From contig NZ_RKHQ01000002.1 of assembly GCF_003751805.1 (NCBI RefSeq), positions 620,001 to 684,000 on the forward strand: a stretch of 64,000 bases of DNA, in the 5' to 3' direction. The translations under genes and the position numbers were made by a program. Source of the DNA: Salana multivorans. GTDB taxonomy: Bacteria; Actinomycetota; Actinomycetes; Actinomycetales; Beutenbergiaceae. Of this stretch, positions 24,465 through 35,832 are shown in pieces (position 1 is the stretch's first letter; each line of letters starts with the position of its first letter). The notes below the pieces were generated by a model. It searched no databases and was not told the origin of the DNA. It saw nothing but the letters and a program-made list of their open reading frames with translations.

Positions 24465-25811
24465 ATGCCCTCGTCAGCCGTCCCGTCCCCGCCCACCGTC
24501 GCCGGTCCCGAGCCATCGGCCGAGCCCACCCGGCGCGGCCGCCGCGCCCGGCGCGGGATGCTCGGACGCCCCGTCGTCCTGGTCGACGGGGTCCGCACCC
24601 CGTTCGGTCGCGCCCGCGAGGACGGCCTGTACGCCAGCACCCGCGCGGACGACCTCGTGGTCGCCTGCGTCCGCGAGCTGCTGCGCCGCACCGAGGCGCT
24701 CCCGCCCGAGCGGATCGGCGAGGTCGCGATCGCGGCCACGACGCAGTCGGGCGACCAGGGACTCACGCTCGGCCGGACGGTCGCGCTGCTGTCCGGGCTG
24801 CCAGAGGACGTTCCCGGGTATGCGATCGACCGGATGTGCGCCGGAGCCCTCACGGCGCTGACGCAGACCGCGTCGCAGATCGCGGTCGGCGCGATCGACC
24901 TGGCCGTCGCGGGCGGCGTGGAGCACATGGGACGGCACACCCTCGGGGCCGACGCCGAACCCAACCCGCGATTCCTCGCGGAGCGCATCGTCGACGCCGA
25001 CGCGCTCGTCATGGGCGCCACGGCGGAGAACCTGCACGACCACGACCCGCGCCTGACCAAGGAGCGCGCCGACGCGTTCGGCGTCGCCAGCCAGCAGCGC
25101 TACGCCGCCGCGCTCGCGGCCGGGCGGATCGACGAGGACCTGGTGCCCGTCGGGGTGTGGTCGCCGCAGGGCTGGGGGCTCGCGACAGCTGACGAGCCGC
25201 CGCGGCCCGGGACGACGCTCGAGGCGCTCGCCGGGCTGCGCACCCCGTTCCGTCCCGGCGGCCGCGTCACCGCGGCCACGTCCTCGCCGCTGACCGACGG
25301 GGCGACCGCGTGCGTCCTGGCCGCCGAGGAGACCGCGGCCGAGCTCGGCCTCCCGGTGCGGATGCGGCTGGTGAGCTACGCGTTCGCCGGCGTCGACCCC
25401 CGCGTCATGGGCCTCGGCCCGGTTCCCGCGACCCACCGCGCGCTCGACCTCGCCGGCCTCACCATGGCGGACATCGGCGCGATCGAGGTCAACGAGGCGT
25501 TCGCCGTCCAGGTCCTCGCGTTCCTCGACGCCTTCGGGATCGACGACGACGATCCCCGGGTCAACCCGGACGGCGGCGCGATCGCGATGGGCCACCCGCT
25601 CGCGGCGTCGGGCGTCCGCCTCGCCATCCAGCTCGCCCGGCGCTTCGCCGCGGACCCGTCGATCCGGTACGGGCTCACGACCATGTGCGTCGGCCTCGGC
25701 CAGGGGGCGACGGTCGTCTGGGAGAACCCGCACCACCCCGAGTACGCCTCGTCCGTCGCCGCCGTCCCGTCGACCGCGTCAGCCCCGTCCGCCGAGGAGG
25801 CCCAGCCGTGA
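24465..25811 (+). CDS. fadA: acetyl-CoA acyltransferase (thiolase)
   Basis: 448 residues. The last step of beta-oxidation: cleavage of 3-ketoacyl-CoA. Catalytic motifs are DRMCAGALTA (Cys125, acyl carrier), GGAIAMGHPLAASG (His) and TMCVGLGQG (second Cys). About 35 extra residues at the N-terminus (Pro/Arg-rich) precede the thiolase fold. The ATG at 24465 has GGAGG 6 nt upstream. It overlaps fadB by GTGA, and the two subunits presumably form the trifunctional complex. Expression is probably controlled at the palindrome 24390-24412. Confidence 0.95.
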   Translation: MPSSAVPSPPTVAGPEPSAEPTRRGRRARRGMLGRPVVLVDGVRTPFGRAREDGLYASTRADDLVVACVRELLRRTEALPPERIGEVAIAATTQSGDQGLTLGRTVALLSGLPEDVPGYAIDRMCAGALTALTQTASQIAVGAIDLAVAGGVEHMGRHTLGADAEPNPRFLAERIVDADALVMGATAENLHDHDPRLTKERADAFGVASQQRYAAALAAGRIDEDLVPVGVWSPQGWGLATADEPPRPGTTLEALAGLRTPFRPGGRVTAATSSPLTDGATACVLAAEETAAELGLPVRMRLVSYAFAGVDPRVMGLGPVPATHRALDLAGLTMADIGAIEVNEAFAVQVLAFLDAFGIDDDDPRVNPDGGAIAMGHPLAASGVRLAIQLARRFAADPSIRYGLTTMCVGLGQGATVVWENPHHPEYASSVAAVPSTASAPSAEEAQP

Positions 25812-27937
25812 GCACCACCCGCATCCTGGTCCGCGACGTCGACCTCCCCCTCGTCGAGCCCGGCCGCACGCGGCTGCGCGGCGGCGGGCGGATGGCCCTG
25901 CTGACGCTCGACAACGGTGAGGACCACCGACGGCCGAGCGTCATCAGCCCCGAGACGATCGCCGAGCTGCACGAGGTCCTGCTCGCCCAGCGCGAGCGCG
26001 CCGGCCGGGGTGAGATCCAGGCGCTCGGCGTCACCGGCAAGCCCTACTGCTTCGCGGCCGGCGCCGACCTCAAGCGCGTCGCCGAGGTCCGCACGCGCGA
26101 GCAGGCCCTCGCGCTGGGCCGGGACGGCCACGCGGCGTACCGGCTGCTCGGGGAGCTCGGCGTCCCGTCCTTCGCCTTCGTCAACGGGATCGCCCTCGGC
26201 GGCGGCCTCGAGCTGGCGCTCGCCTGCGACTACCGCACGCTGTCCGGCGACGTCCCGGCCGTCGGACTGCCCGAGACGTCGCTCGGCCTGGTGCCGGGCT
26301 GGGGCGGCTCGACCCTGCTGCCCCGGCTCGTCGGGGTCGAGGCCGCGATCGACATCATCGTCGACCGCCCGGCGGCCAACCGGCCGATGCGCCCGCACGA
26401 CGCCGGCATCCTCGACGTGGTCGACCGCGTGCTCGACCCCGCCGACTTCCTCGCCAGCTCGATCGAGTGGGCCGGCCACGTGCTCGTGGGACAGGAGGTG
26501 CCGCGGCGCGCGCCCGACGGCGAGGAGGAGGCCGCGACGATCCTCGCGGCGGCGCGCGATCGAGTCGAGGCGGTCTGGGGCCACACCGTCTCCCCTCGCG
26601 AGGACGGCGACTCCCGCCCGGCGCAGCACCGCGCGCTCGACCTCATCGAGCGCACCCGGGGCCTGGACCTGACGCAGGCGTACGCGCTCGAGGACGAGGT
26701 GCTCGCCGACCTCATCATGACCGACGAGATGCGCAGCAGCGTCTACGCCTTCAACCTGGTCACCGGGGCCAAGCGACCCCAGGGAGCCCCGGACGCCGCG
26801 CTCGCCCGGAAGGTCTCGCGCGTCGGGATCGTCGGGGCCGGCCTCATGGCGGCGCAGATCGCGCTGCTCGTCGCCCGCCGGCTGCGGGTGCCCGTCGTCA
26901 TGCGCGACATCGACGACGAGCGAGCTGCCGCCGGGCTCGGCTTCGTCGCGGCCGAGGTGGACCGGTCGGTCCACCGGGGGCGGCTCACCCGCGACGCAGC
27001 CGAGCGGGTGCTCGCGTCCGTCACCGCGACCACGGACCTCGCGGACCTGGCCGGGTGCGACCTCGTCATCGAGGCCGTCACCGAGCGGCTGGACCTGAAG
27101 AAGCGCGTGTTCGCCGAGGTCGAGGAGGTCGTCGACGCCGAGGCGGTGCTCGCGACGAACACCTCGGCGCTGTCCGTCACGGCGATGGCCGCCGACCTGC
27201 GCCACCCCGAGCGCGTCGTCGGGCTGCACTTCTTCAACCCGGTCGCCGCGATGCCGCTCGTCGAGGTGATCCGGGCCGAGCGCACCGACGAGGCGTCCCT
27301 CGCGACCGCGTACGCCGTCACCAAGGCGCTGGGCAAGAGCGCGGTCGGGTCGGCCGACCGACCGGGCTTCGTCGTCAACCGCCTGCTCGTGCTCCTGCTG
27401 GGCCGGATCGTCGGGGCGGTCGAGCGCGGGACGCCGGTGGGCGTCGCCGACCGCGCGCTCGACGTGCTCGGCCTGCCGATGCCGCCGTTCCAGCTCTTCG
27501 ACCTGGTCGGACCGGCCGTCGGGCTGCACGTCCTCCAGTCGCTGCGCGCCGAGCTGGGCGAGGCGTTCCCCGCCTCGCCGGGGCTGGAGCGGATCGTGGC
27601 CGAGCGGCTGCCGATCGTCGGCGAGGCGGCGGCTCCGGGGCTGCCGCGCCGGGTGCTGCCGGAGCTGCAGGAGGCGTTCGGCCCCGTCGACGCCGAGACC
27701 GCGCTCGATGAAGCCGGCGTCCGCGACGACGTGCTGACGGCGCTCACGCTGGAGATCGACCGGATGCTGGCGGAGGGCGTGGTCGCGACACCGTCGGCGA
27801 TCGACACCGCGATGATCCTCGGCGCCGGCTGGCCGTTCCACCTCGGCGGGATCACGCCGTACCTCGACCGGCTCGGCTACTCCGAGCGGCTGCTGGGCAG
27901 GCGCTTCCTGCCGGAGGGCGTCGCGAGCCTCCCCTGA
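25808..27937 (+). CDS. fadB: fatty-acid oxidation complex alpha subunit (enoyl-CoA hydratase/3-hydroxyacyl-CoA dehydrogenase)
   Basis: 709 residues. The N-terminal enoyl-CoA hydratase domain (about 20-300) has the oxyanion-hole segments FAAGADLK and ALGGGLELALACDYR. The 3-hydroxyacyl-CoA dehydrogenase domain begins at the NAD motif VGIVGAGLMAAQIALL (about 338) and includes GLHFFNPVAAMPLVEVI with the catalytic His. The two C-terminal helical domains are present. The GTG at 25808 overlaps the fadA stop codon. It runs to within 10 nt of the convergent pflA. Confidence 0.95.
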   Translation: MSTTRILVRDVDLPLVEPGRTRLRGGGRMALLTLDNGEDHRRPSVISPETIAELHEVLLAQRERAGRGEIQALGVTGKPYCFAAGADLKRVAEVRTREQALALGRDGHAAYRLLGELGVPSFAFVNGIALGGGLELALACDYRTLSGDVPAVGLPETSLGLVPGWGGSTLLPRLVGVEAAIDIIVDRPAANRPMRPHDAGILDVVDRVLDPADFLASSIEWAGHVLVGQEVPRRAPDGEEEAATILAAARDRVEAVWGHTVSPREDGDSRPAQHRALDLIERTRGLDLTQAYALEDEVLADLIMTDEMRSSVYAFNLVTGAKRPQGAPDAALARKVSRVGIVGAGLMAAQIALLVARRLRVPVVMRDIDDERAAAGLGFVAAEVDRSVHRGRLTRDAAERVLASVTATTDLADLAGCDLVIEAVTERLDLKKRVFAEVEEVVDAEAVLATNTSALSVTAMAADLRHPERVVGLHFFNPVAAMPLVEVIRAERTDEASLATAYAVTKALGKSAVGSADRPGFVVNRLLVLLLGRIVGAVERGTPVGVADRALDVLGLPMPPFQLFDLVGPAVGLHVLQSLRAELGEAFPASPGLERIVAERLPIVGEAAAPGLPRRVLPELQEAFGPVDAETALDEAGVRDDVLTALTLEIDRMLAEGVVATPSAIDTAMILGAGWPFHLGGITPYLDRLGYSERLLGRRFLPEGVASLP

Positions 27938-27947
27938 CGACTCGGTG

Positions 27948-28751
27948 TCAGTACGTGGTGAGGCCGGCGGCGCGGAACATGTCGCGGACCTCCTCGGTCC
28001 GCTCGTTGCTCGGCGGGGAGACGTCGCCGAGCTGGTACGGGATGCCGAGCTCGGCCCACTTGTCGCGCCCCATCTGGTGGAACGGCAGGACCTCGACCCG
28101 CGTCACGGTCGACAGCGACGCCGCGTACTCGACGATCGGTCGGATGTTCTCGTCGGCGTCGGTCAGCCCGGGCACGAGCACGAACCGGATCCAGGTCTCG
28201 ATGCCGAGCTCGGACAGGCGCCGACCGAAGACGAGCGTCGGCTCCAGCTCCTGGCCGGTGACCTTCTTGTAGGTCTCCGGCAGCCCCGACTTCACGTCGA
28301 GCAGCACGAGGTCGACGCTGGCCAGCAGCTCGTCGCTCGCGTTCACGCCGAGGTTGCCCGACGTGTCGAGGCACGTGTGGATGCCCATCTCCTTGGCGCC
28401 CTCGAGGATGCGCCTGGCGAAGGCCGGCTGCATGAGCACCTCGCCCCCGGACAGCGTGATGCCCCCGCCCGTCGCCTTGAAGACGTTCCGGTAGCGCCGG
28501 ATCCGGGCGAGCAGGTCCTCGGCGCGGACGGGCTTGCCGTCGCGCATCTTGAGCGTGTCCGGGTTGTGGCAGTAGAGGCAGCGCAGGGGGCAGCCGGTGA
28601 GGAACGTCGTCATCCGCGTCCCCGGCCCGTCGACCGCCGTCACGAGCTCCCACGAGTGGACCATGCCGATCTCACCCGTCCGCATCCCCAGCAGCAGGTT
28701 CTTGCGGTCGTCCGAGGCGGTCGAGAGGCCGCCGAGCATCGACGCGGTCAT
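27948..28751 (-). CDS. pflA: pyruvate formate-lyase activating enzyme (radical SAM)
   Basis: 267 residues. Generates the glycyl radical on PflB using S-adenosylmethionine and a 4Fe-4S cluster. The cluster motif is CPLRCLYC (Cys54, Cys58, Cys61), preceded by VDGPGTR, both diagnostic of glycyl-radical activases. The ATG at 28751 is 6 nt after GAGAGG; a GTG at 28754 is a close alternative. It lies downstream of pflB on the same strand, separated by a strong hairpin at 28784-28825 that may lower its expression relative to pflB. Confidence 0.96.
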   Translation of the reverse strand: MTASMLGGLSTASDDRKNLLLGMRTGEIGMVHSWELVTAVDGPGTRMTTFLTGCPLRCLYCHNPDTLKMRDGKPVRAEDLLARIRRYRNVFKATGGGITLSGGEVLMQPAFARRILEGAKEMGIHTCLDTSGNLGVNASDELLASVDLVLLDVKSGLPETYKKVTGQELEPTLVFGRRLSELGIETWIRFVLVPGLTDADENIRPIVEYAASLSTVTRVEVLPFHQMGRDKWAELGIPYQLGDVSPPSNERTEEVRDMFRAAGLTTY

Positions 28752-28783
28752 CACGGTCCTCTCTCGTCGAAGGGCTCCTGGAT

Positions 28784-28825
28784 GGTGACGCCCCGGCGAC
28801 CATGATCGGTCACCGGGGCGTCACC
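28784..28825 (-). terminator. hairpin between pflB and pflA
   Basis: 13-bp perfect arms (GGTGACGCCCCGG and complement) around a 16-nt loop with an inner GACC/GGTC pairing. The tail is not T-rich, so partial termination or mRNA end protection is more likely than full termination, allowing less pflA than pflB. Confidence 0.6.
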
Positions 28826-28852
28826 CCTGGTACGGGTCAGGTTCGGACTGGC

Positions 28853-31147
28853 TCAGACAGACTCGTGGAACGTCCGGTTGAGCACGTCGAGCTGCTGCTC
28901 GCGCGTCAGCTTGACGAAGTTCACGGCGTAGCCCGAGACGCGGACGGTGAGCTGCGGGTAGTTCTCCGGGTTCTCCATCGCGTCGACCAGCGTGTCCTTG
29001 TTGAGCACGTTGATGTTCGCGTGGAACAGGCCCTCGCCCATGCCGGCGTCGAGGATGCCGACGAGGTTGGCGACCTGCTCGTCCTTCGTCCGACCGAGCG
29101 CCGACGGCGTGATCGTGTTGGTGAGCGAGATGCCGTCGAGGGCGTCGTCGTAGTCGAGCTTGCCGACCGACATCATGCTGGCGATCATGCCGTGCGTGTC
29201 CATCCCGTTCTCCGGGTTGGCGCCCGGCGCGAACGGCGTGCCGGCGCGGTGGCCCGACGGGAAGTTGCCCGTCGCCTTGCCGTACACGACGTTGGACGTG
29301 ATCGTCAGGACGGACTGCGTCGGCACCGCGTCGCGGTACGTCGGCAGGGCGCGGATCTTGTCCATCACCGTCTTGACCACGAGCTGGGCGATCTCGTCGG
29401 CCCGGTCGTCGTCGTTGCCGTAGACCGGGAAGTCGCCCTCGGTCACGTAGTCGACGATGAGGCCGGTCTCGTCGCGCACCGGCGTCACGGTGGCGTACTT
29501 GATGGCCGAGAGGCTGTCCGCGACGATCGACAGGCCGGCGATGCCGCAGCCGAGCGTGCGGAGCACCTCGTCGTCGTGCAGCGCCATCTCGATCGACTCG
29601 TAGGCGTACTTGTCGTGGCTGTAGTGGATGATGTTGAGCGCCTCGACGTACGTGGCGGTCACCCAGTCGAGGATGGCCGAGTACTTCTCCCACACCTCGT
29701 CGAAGTCGAGCGGACCGTCGCCCGTGATCGGCTCGTAGCCCGAGACGACGAGCTTCCCGGACATCTCGTCCCGACCGCCGTTGAGGGCGTAGAGCAGCGA
29801 CTTGGCAGCGTTGACGCGCGCGCCGAAGAACTGCATCTGCTTTCCGACGCGCATCGGGGACACGCAGCACGCGATGGCCGCGTCGTCGCCCCAGTGGTCG
29901 CGGATCTCGTTGTCGGACTCGTACTGCAGGGCCGACGTCTCGATCGAGATGGCCGCGCAGAACTCCTTGTAGCCCTCGGGGAGCTTGTCGCTCCAGAAGA
30001 TCGTGATGTTCGGCTCCGGAGCGGGACCGAGGTTGCGCAGCGTCTGGAGGAGGCGGAACGAGGTCTTCGTGACCTGCGTGCGGCCGTCCTCGCTCATGCC
30101 GGCGTCCGACCAGGTCGCCCAGTACGGGTCGCCCGAGAAGATCTGGTCGTAGTCGATCGTGCGCAGGAAGCGGACGATGCGCAGCTTGATGACGAGCGCG
30201 TCGATGATCTCCTGCGCCCCGGCCTCGGTCAGTGTGCCGTTGGCGAGGTCACGCTCGACGTAGATGTCGAAGAACGGGGAGAGACGCCCGATGCTCATCG
30301 CGGCGCCGTCCTGGCTCTTCACCGAGGCGAGGTAGGCCAGGTACGTCCACTGCACGGCCTCCTTCGCGTCGGCGGCTGGACGCGACAGGTCGAAGCCGTA
30401 GATCGTCCCGAGGTTCTTGAGCTTCTTGAGCGCCTTGACCTGCTCGGAGTGCTCCTCGCGACGACGGGCCCACGACTCGGAGAACGGCTGGTCGACGTCG
30501 GCGTCCTTGTCCTTGAGCTTCTGCTCGATGAGGAAGTCGACGCCGTACAGCGCGACACGGCGGTAGTCGCCGATGATCCGGCCGCGGCCGTAGGCGTCCG
30601 GCAGGCCGGTCACGATGTGCGACGAGCGCGCCGCGCGGATGCGCGGGGTGTAGATGTCGAAGACGCCCTCGTTGTGCGTCTTGCGGTACTTGGTGAAGAT
30701 CTCCTTGACCGCGGGCTCCGGCTCCTTGCCGGCCTCCTTGATCGCGGTCTCGACCATCCGCCACCCGCCGAACGGCATCATGGCGCGCTTGAGCGGGACG
30801 TCGGTCTGGAGGCCGACGACGACGTCGTCGTCCGCGCTGATGTAGCCGGCCGGGAACGCGTCGATGTCGGCGGGGGTGTGCGTGTCGACGTCGTAGACGC
30901 GGCGCTCGCGCTCGACGGCGAGGAAGTCCTTCGACAGGGTGTCCCAGGTCCGGAGCGTCTTCTCGGTCGGCCCCGCCAGGAAGGAGGCGTCACCGGTGTA
31001 CGGGGTGTAGTTGCGCTGGATGAAGTCGCGCACGTCCACGGTCTCCGTCCAGGGACCGGGGACGAAGCCGGCCCAGGCCCGATCGGCGACGGTCTCGACG
31101 ACGCCGTCGACCTCGATGTCGACGCCGCTGGGGGCTGTGGTGGTCAT
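28853..31147 (-). CDS. pflB: formate C-acetyltransferase (pyruvate formate-lyase)
   Basis: 764 residues, full length. Converts pyruvate and CoA to acetyl-CoA and formate without oxygen. The adjacent catalytic cysteines are Cys427-Cys428 (AIACCVSPM) and the radical-bearing glycine is in RVSGYAV (Gly739). The ATG at 31147 has AGGAGG 5 nt upstream. With pflA it indicates mixed-acid fermentation in a facultative anaerobe. It is divergent from guaB1; the shared region has a TAAAGT -10 candidate (31203-31198) and a Crp-like site about 60-65 bp upstream of the predicted start of transcription. Confidence 0.97.
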   Translation of the reverse strand: MTTTAPSGVDIEVDGVVETVADRAWAGFVPGPWTETVDVRDFIQRNYTPYTGDASFLAGPTEKTLRTWDTLSKDFLAVERERRVYDVDTHTPADIDAFPAGYISADDDVVVGLQTDVPLKRAMMPFGGWRMVETAIKEAGKEPEPAVKEIFTKYRKTHNEGVFDIYTPRIRAARSSHIVTGLPDAYGRGRIIGDYRRVALYGVDFLIEQKLKDKDADVDQPFSESWARRREEHSEQVKALKKLKNLGTIYGFDLSRPAADAKEAVQWTYLAYLASVKSQDGAAMSIGRLSPFFDIYVERDLANGTLTEAGAQEIIDALVIKLRIVRFLRTIDYDQIFSGDPYWATWSDAGMSEDGRTQVTKTSFRLLQTLRNLGPAPEPNITIFWSDKLPEGYKEFCAAISIETSALQYESDNEIRDHWGDDAAIACCVSPMRVGKQMQFFGARVNAAKSLLYALNGGRDEMSGKLVVSGYEPITGDGPLDFDEVWEKYSAILDWVTATYVEALNIIHYSHDKYAYESIEMALHDDEVLRTLGCGIAGLSIVADSLSAIKYATVTPVRDETGLIVDYVTEGDFPVYGNDDDRADEIAQLVVKTVMDKIRALPTYRDAVPTQSVLTITSNVVYGKATGNFPSGHRAGTPFAPGANPENGMDTHGMIASMMSVGKLDYDDALDGISLTNTITPSALGRTKDEQVANLVGILDAGMGEGLFHANINVLNKDTLVDAMENPENYPQLTVRVSGYAVNFVKLTREQQLDVLNRTFHESV

Positions 31148-31197
31148 TCGTTCCTCCTGCTTGTGGCTGGAACCGACCCGATCGGGTCTTGACGTCG

Positions 31198-31203
31198 ACT
31201 TTA
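31198..31203 (-). promoter_or_regulatory. candidate pflB -10 box (TAAAGT)
   Basis: TAAAGT on the minus strand about 50 nt before the pflB start codon; no good -35 hexamer is present, which fits an activator-dependent promoter. A 14-bp palindrome (GACCCGATCGGGTC, 31175-31188) lies in the leader. Confidence 0.4.
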
Positions 31204-31247
31204 CGGAGAGGCGCCCGAACGCGTCCGGGACTTTGATCCCGAAGGCC

Positions 31248-32761
<1,514 letters not shown>

Positions 32762-32765
32762 CGAG

Positions 32766-33452
32766 GTGATCCTCGCCGACTCGGGGGTCGACGTCGTCGC
32801 CGCCAGCAGCGAGCTGGTCCGCGTCCTCGACCTCCTCGGCGTCGCCGCCAACGTCCTGCTCGCCGGCATGCTCGCGCGCGAGAAGAGGTTCGACCTCGTC
32901 GGCTTCCTCGTCCTCGGGATCGCGGCCGGGCTCGGCGGGGGCATGCTGCGCGACACGCTGCTGCAGCGCGGCACGCCGATCGCCCTGACCGACCTCAGCT
33001 ACCTCGGGGTCGCCGTCGCGACCGCCGTCGTCGCCTACCTCGTCAACATCGACGGACGCTGGTGGCACCGCGGCGCCCGCGTCATCGACGCGATCGCCCT
33101 CGGCACGTGGGGCGCGGTCGGCGCGCAGAAGGCGATCGGGCTCGGCCTGCACTGGCTGCCGGCGATCATGCTCGGCACGATCACGGCCGTCGGCGGCGGG
33201 ATGGTCCGCGACCTCCTGCTGCTGCGCACCCCGATCGTGTTCGGCGGCAACACCCTCTACGCGACGTGCGCGAGCGCGGCGGCCGCCGTCGTCGTCCTCG
33301 CCGACTGGGCGACCGGCGGCGACTACAAGGGCCTCACGACGCTCGCCGCCGCGATGGTCGGGGCCGCGATGTGCCTCGTGTCCTACCGGCTCGGCTGGCG
33401 GCTGCCTGCCGCGCGCGAGTGGCGGCTCGGTCGCCGGCCGAGGCCGACGTGA
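32766..33452 (+). CDS. TRIC/UPF0126-family membrane channel-like protein
   Basis: 228 residues, about seven hydrophobic segments arranged as two similar halves, each with a glycine-rich GGGM(L/V)RD motif (about 58 and 145), typical of the UPF0126 family related to trimeric intracellular cation channels. The likely role is monovalent cation or small-solute passage, but bacterial function is poorly defined. It begins 4 nt after guaB1, so it may be read from the same transcript. Confidence 0.88.
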   Translation: MILADSGVDVVAASSELVRVLDLLGVAANVLLAGMLAREKRFDLVGFLVLGIAAGLGGGMLRDTLLQRGTPIALTDLSYLGVAVATAVVAYLVNIDGRWWHRGARVIDAIALGTWGAVGAQKAIGLGLHWLPAIMLGTITAVGGGMVRDLLLLRTPIVFGGNTLYATCASAAAAVVVLADWATGGDYKGLTTLAAAMVGAAMCLVSYRLGWRLPAAREWRLGRRPRPT

Positions 33453-33471
33453 GTCCGTCCAGGAGGACGCC

Positions 33472-34152
33472 GTGACCGCGGCCGGGTGGGCGCGCGACGA
33501 CCTCGTCGCGCTGTGGCGGCGCGGGGGCTGGAGCACGGCGCTCGGCCGCCCGCGTCCCGGCGGCCCGACGCCGCGGCGCAGCGCGGTGCTCCTGCTCTTC
33601 GGGCTGCTGGAGACGAGCGACCACGCCGACCCCGCGTCCGCCGACGTCGACCTGCTCCTCACCCGGCGCTCCGACGACCTGCGCCACCACCCGGGCCAGG
33701 TCGCCTTCCCCGGTGGCGGGCTCGACCCGGGCGAGGACGCGGTCGACGCCGCCGTCCGCGAGGCGCACGAGGAGACCGGGCTCGACCCGCGCGGCGTCGA
33801 GCCGATCGGTCCCCTCGCGGACGTGCCCGTGACCGTCAGCGGCAACGTCGTGACGCCCGTGCTCGCGTGGTGGCGCGTGCCGTCGGCGCTGCGGCCGGAC
33901 GGGACCGAGACCGCCGAGGTGTTTCGCGTCCCCGTCCCCCAGCTGGTCGACCCGGCCAACCGCGGCACCGTCCTCGGCGAGCACGCCGGCCAGCGGTTCG
34001 CCACACCGGCGTTCACCGTCCCCGACGTCCCGCTCGTGTGGGGGTTCACCGCCTACGTCCTGGACGCCGTGCTCGACGCGCTCGGCTGGGCCGTTCCCTG
34101 GGACGCCGACCGCGTCGTCCCGCTCCCCCGACCGCCGGGCACGACGCCGTGA
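33472..34152 (+). CDS. Nudix hydrolase, CoA pyrophosphatase-like
   Basis: 226 residues. The Nudix box GGLDPGEDAVDAAVREAHEETG is complete, with the REAHEET catalytic acids. The preceding HHPGQVAFPGG segment is typical of CoA diphosphatases (NudL/CoAse group). The GTG start at 33472 has AGGAGG 5 nt upstream. It overlaps the next gene by GTGA. The CoA specificity is inferred from the UPF0035-like segment. Confidence 0.88.
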   Translation: MTAAGWARDDLVALWRRGGWSTALGRPRPGGPTPRRSAVLLLFGLLETSDHADPASADVDLLLTRRSDDLRHHPGQVAFPGGGLDPGEDAVDAAVREAHEETGLDPRGVEPIGPLADVPVTVSGNVVTPVLAWWRVPSALRPDGTETAEVFRVPVPQLVDPANRGTVLGEHAGQRFATPAFTVPDVPLVWGFTAYVLDAVLDALGWAVPWDADRVVPLPRPPGTTP

Positions 34153-35114
34153 CCGGGCGGCCGCCGGGTGACACCGGGATCGTCGACGCGGATGACGACG
34201 GCGTGACGCAGGACGCCGTCGTGGCCCGCGTCCTGGCCTCGGGTGCGCCCGGGCTGCTCGACCTGCCCCGCCGGGTCGTCGCGGAGGGCTGGGACAACCT
34301 CCTCGTCCGCCTCGGCGACGACCTCGTGCTCCGGCTGCCGCGACGCGCCCGGACCGCGGAGCTCGTCGCCACCGAGCAGCGCTGGCTGCCCGTGCTCGCG
34401 CCGTCGCTGCCCGTCGCGGTCCCCGTCCCCGTCGTCGCCGGTCGGCCGGGGCCCGACTTCCCGTGGCCGTGGAGCGTGCTGGCGTGGCGAGAGGGCGAGG
34501 TCGCCGGCTCGCGGCCGCGCTCGCGCGCGACGGCGTGGGTCCCGGACCTGGCCGCGGCCCTCGCCGCGCTGCACCGGCCCGCCCCGGCGGAGGCACCGCA
34601 CAACCCGGTGCGCGCCGTGCCGCTGGCGGAGCGCGACCGGGTGGTCCGGGAGCGGCTGGAGCGTGGCCGGCTGCGCGGTCTCGACGTCTCGGCGGCGCTC
34701 GAGGTCTGGGCGCGCGGCGTCGCGGCCCCCGCGTGGGGGTCGGCGCCGGTCTGGGTGCACGGCGACCCTCATCCGAACAACCTCCTCGTGCGTCCCGGGC
34801 CGGACGACGGGCCGGACCGGCTGGACGCGCTGCTCGACTGGGGCGACCTGTCCGCCGGGGACCCCGCCTGCGACCTCGCCGCCGCGTGGCTCGTCCCGGA
34901 CCGGGTGGGCCGGACGGTGTTCGTCGCCGCCTACGACGACCTGGTCGGCGCACGAGCCGACGGGCACGCGGACGACCCCGGCCGCTGGGACCGTGCCGCG
35001 GCCTGGGCGGTGTCGATGGCCAGCAGCGTCGTCGTCGACGCGCCGGACGACGCGGCCAACCGGCGCTGGGCCGACGCAACCCTGCGCGAGATCGCGGAGA
35101 GGTCCCTAGGCTGA
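34149..35114 (+). CDS. aminoglycoside phosphotransferase/choline kinase-like protein
   Basis: 321 residues. The kinase-like fold of the APH family shows the catalytic loop VWVHGDPHPNNLLV (Brenner-type HGDxxxxN) and the metal-binding LLDWGDLSAGDPACDLA. The family phosphorylates small hydroxylated molecules; resistance cannot be concluded from sequence. The GTG at 34149 overlaps the Nudix stop codon. Its last codons hold the -10 box of the following gene. The first 25 residues look variable. Confidence 0.87.
   Translation: MTGRPPGDTGIVDADDDGVTQDAVVARVLASGAPGLLDLPRRVVAEGWDNLLVRLGDDLVLRLPRRARTAELVATEQRWLPVLAPSLPVAVPVPVVAGRPGPDFPWPWSVLAWREGEVAGSRPRSRATAWVPDLAAALAALHRPAPAEAPHNPVRAVPLAERDRVVRERLERGRLRGLDVSAALEVWARGVAAPAWGSAPVWVHGDPHPNNLLVRPGPDDGPDRLDALLDWGDLSAGDPACDLAAAWLVPDRVGRTVFVAAYDDLVGARADGHADDPGRWDRAAAWAVSMASSVVVDAPDDAANRRWADATLREIAERSLG
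35107..35112 (+). promoter_or_regulatory. leaderless-type -10 box before the GNAT gene (TAGGCT)
   Basis: TAGGCT inside the end of the APH-like gene, 6 nt before GTG 35119; its last T is the first base of the upstream TGA stop. Confidence 0.5.
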
Positions 35115-35118
35115 TCCC

Positions 35119-35832
35119 GTGACAGCCGAGGCCCTGACGACCGTCGACCTGACCGCGCCGGACGAGGCGCCGCAGCTCCTGCGGGCGGCGTTCGACGCCG
35201 TCCTGCGTCCCTCGTTCACCGGCGACGAGCTCGGCGGCCCCGAGACGATCGAGCCGTCCGAGCGCCGCGTCGTCAGCATCGTCTCGACGGCCGCCGGCGA
35301 GCCGATGGGCGTCGCCGTGACGGACCTCGACCCGGACGGGATCAGCCTGCTCGCCAACCTGGCCGTGAGCCCGGCGAGCCGCGGCCTCGGGGTCGGGGCG
35401 CGCCTGATGAGCCACCTCGCCGAGGTCTGGGCGGCGCGCGCCGGGGTCGTCCTCGCGGAGGTGCACGACCCGCGCGGTCACGCGGACACCCCGAGCGAGC
35501 ACCCGCTCGCCCGGCTCCGGTTCTACGAGCGCGCCGGTGCCCGGGTGCTCGACACGCCCTTCGTCCAGCCGGCGCTCCACCCCGGCGCCGCGCGCGTCCC
35601 GGACATGCTGCTGCTCGTGCTGCACCCCGTCGGCCCGGCGGGTGCGGTCGACGCCGTGGACTCGGCCGAGCTCGCCGAGTGGATCCGGCGCTACTACGTC
35701 GCCGTCGAGGGGACGGACCCGACGGACCCGACGGCACGCCGGCTGCTCGCCCGGGTACGGGAGCGCGAGAGCGTCCCGGCCTGGCCGCTGGCGCGCTGGC
35801 GGGACGTCGCCCGGCTTACCCTCGACGGATGA
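35119..35832 (+). CDS. GNAT-family N-acetyltransferase
   Basis: 237 residues. A GNAT fold with the acetyl-CoA loop VSPASRGLGVGARLMSHL (R/QxxGxG/A type, about 93-110) preceded by the LLANLAVS strand, then a family-like ARLRFYERAGARVL segment. About 60 additional C-terminal residues follow. The acceptor is unknown. Start GTG 35119 is supported by the -10 box 6 nt upstream. It overlaps the following methyltransferase start by 4 nt. Confidence 0.85.
   Translation: MTAEALTTVDLTAPDEAPQLLRAAFDAVLRPSFTGDELGGPETIEPSERRVVSIVSTAAGEPMGVAVTDLDPDGISLLANLAVSPASRGLGVGARLMSHLAEVWAARAGVVLAEVHDPRGHADTPSEHPLARLRFYERAGARVLDTPFVQPALHPGAARVPDMLLLVLHPVGPAGAVDAVDSAELAEWIRRYYVAVEGTDPTDPTARRLLARVRERESVPAWPLARWRDVARLTLDG
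35817..35822 (+). promoter_or_regulatory. leaderless-type -10 box before the methyltransferase gene (TACCCT)
   Basis: TACCCT within the end of the GNAT gene, 6 nt before ATG 35829. An internal promoter in a run of overlapping genes. Confidence 0.45.

Noticed and set aside
25376-27841. An 821-codon open frame on the - strand
   Set aside because: Antisense to the fadA-fadB operon, with shadow-type composition and no recognisable domain.
34149-35114. APH-like gene as an antibiotic resistance determinant
   Set aside because: The fold is shared by many kinases; core-genome context and lack of transfer signs give no support for resistance.
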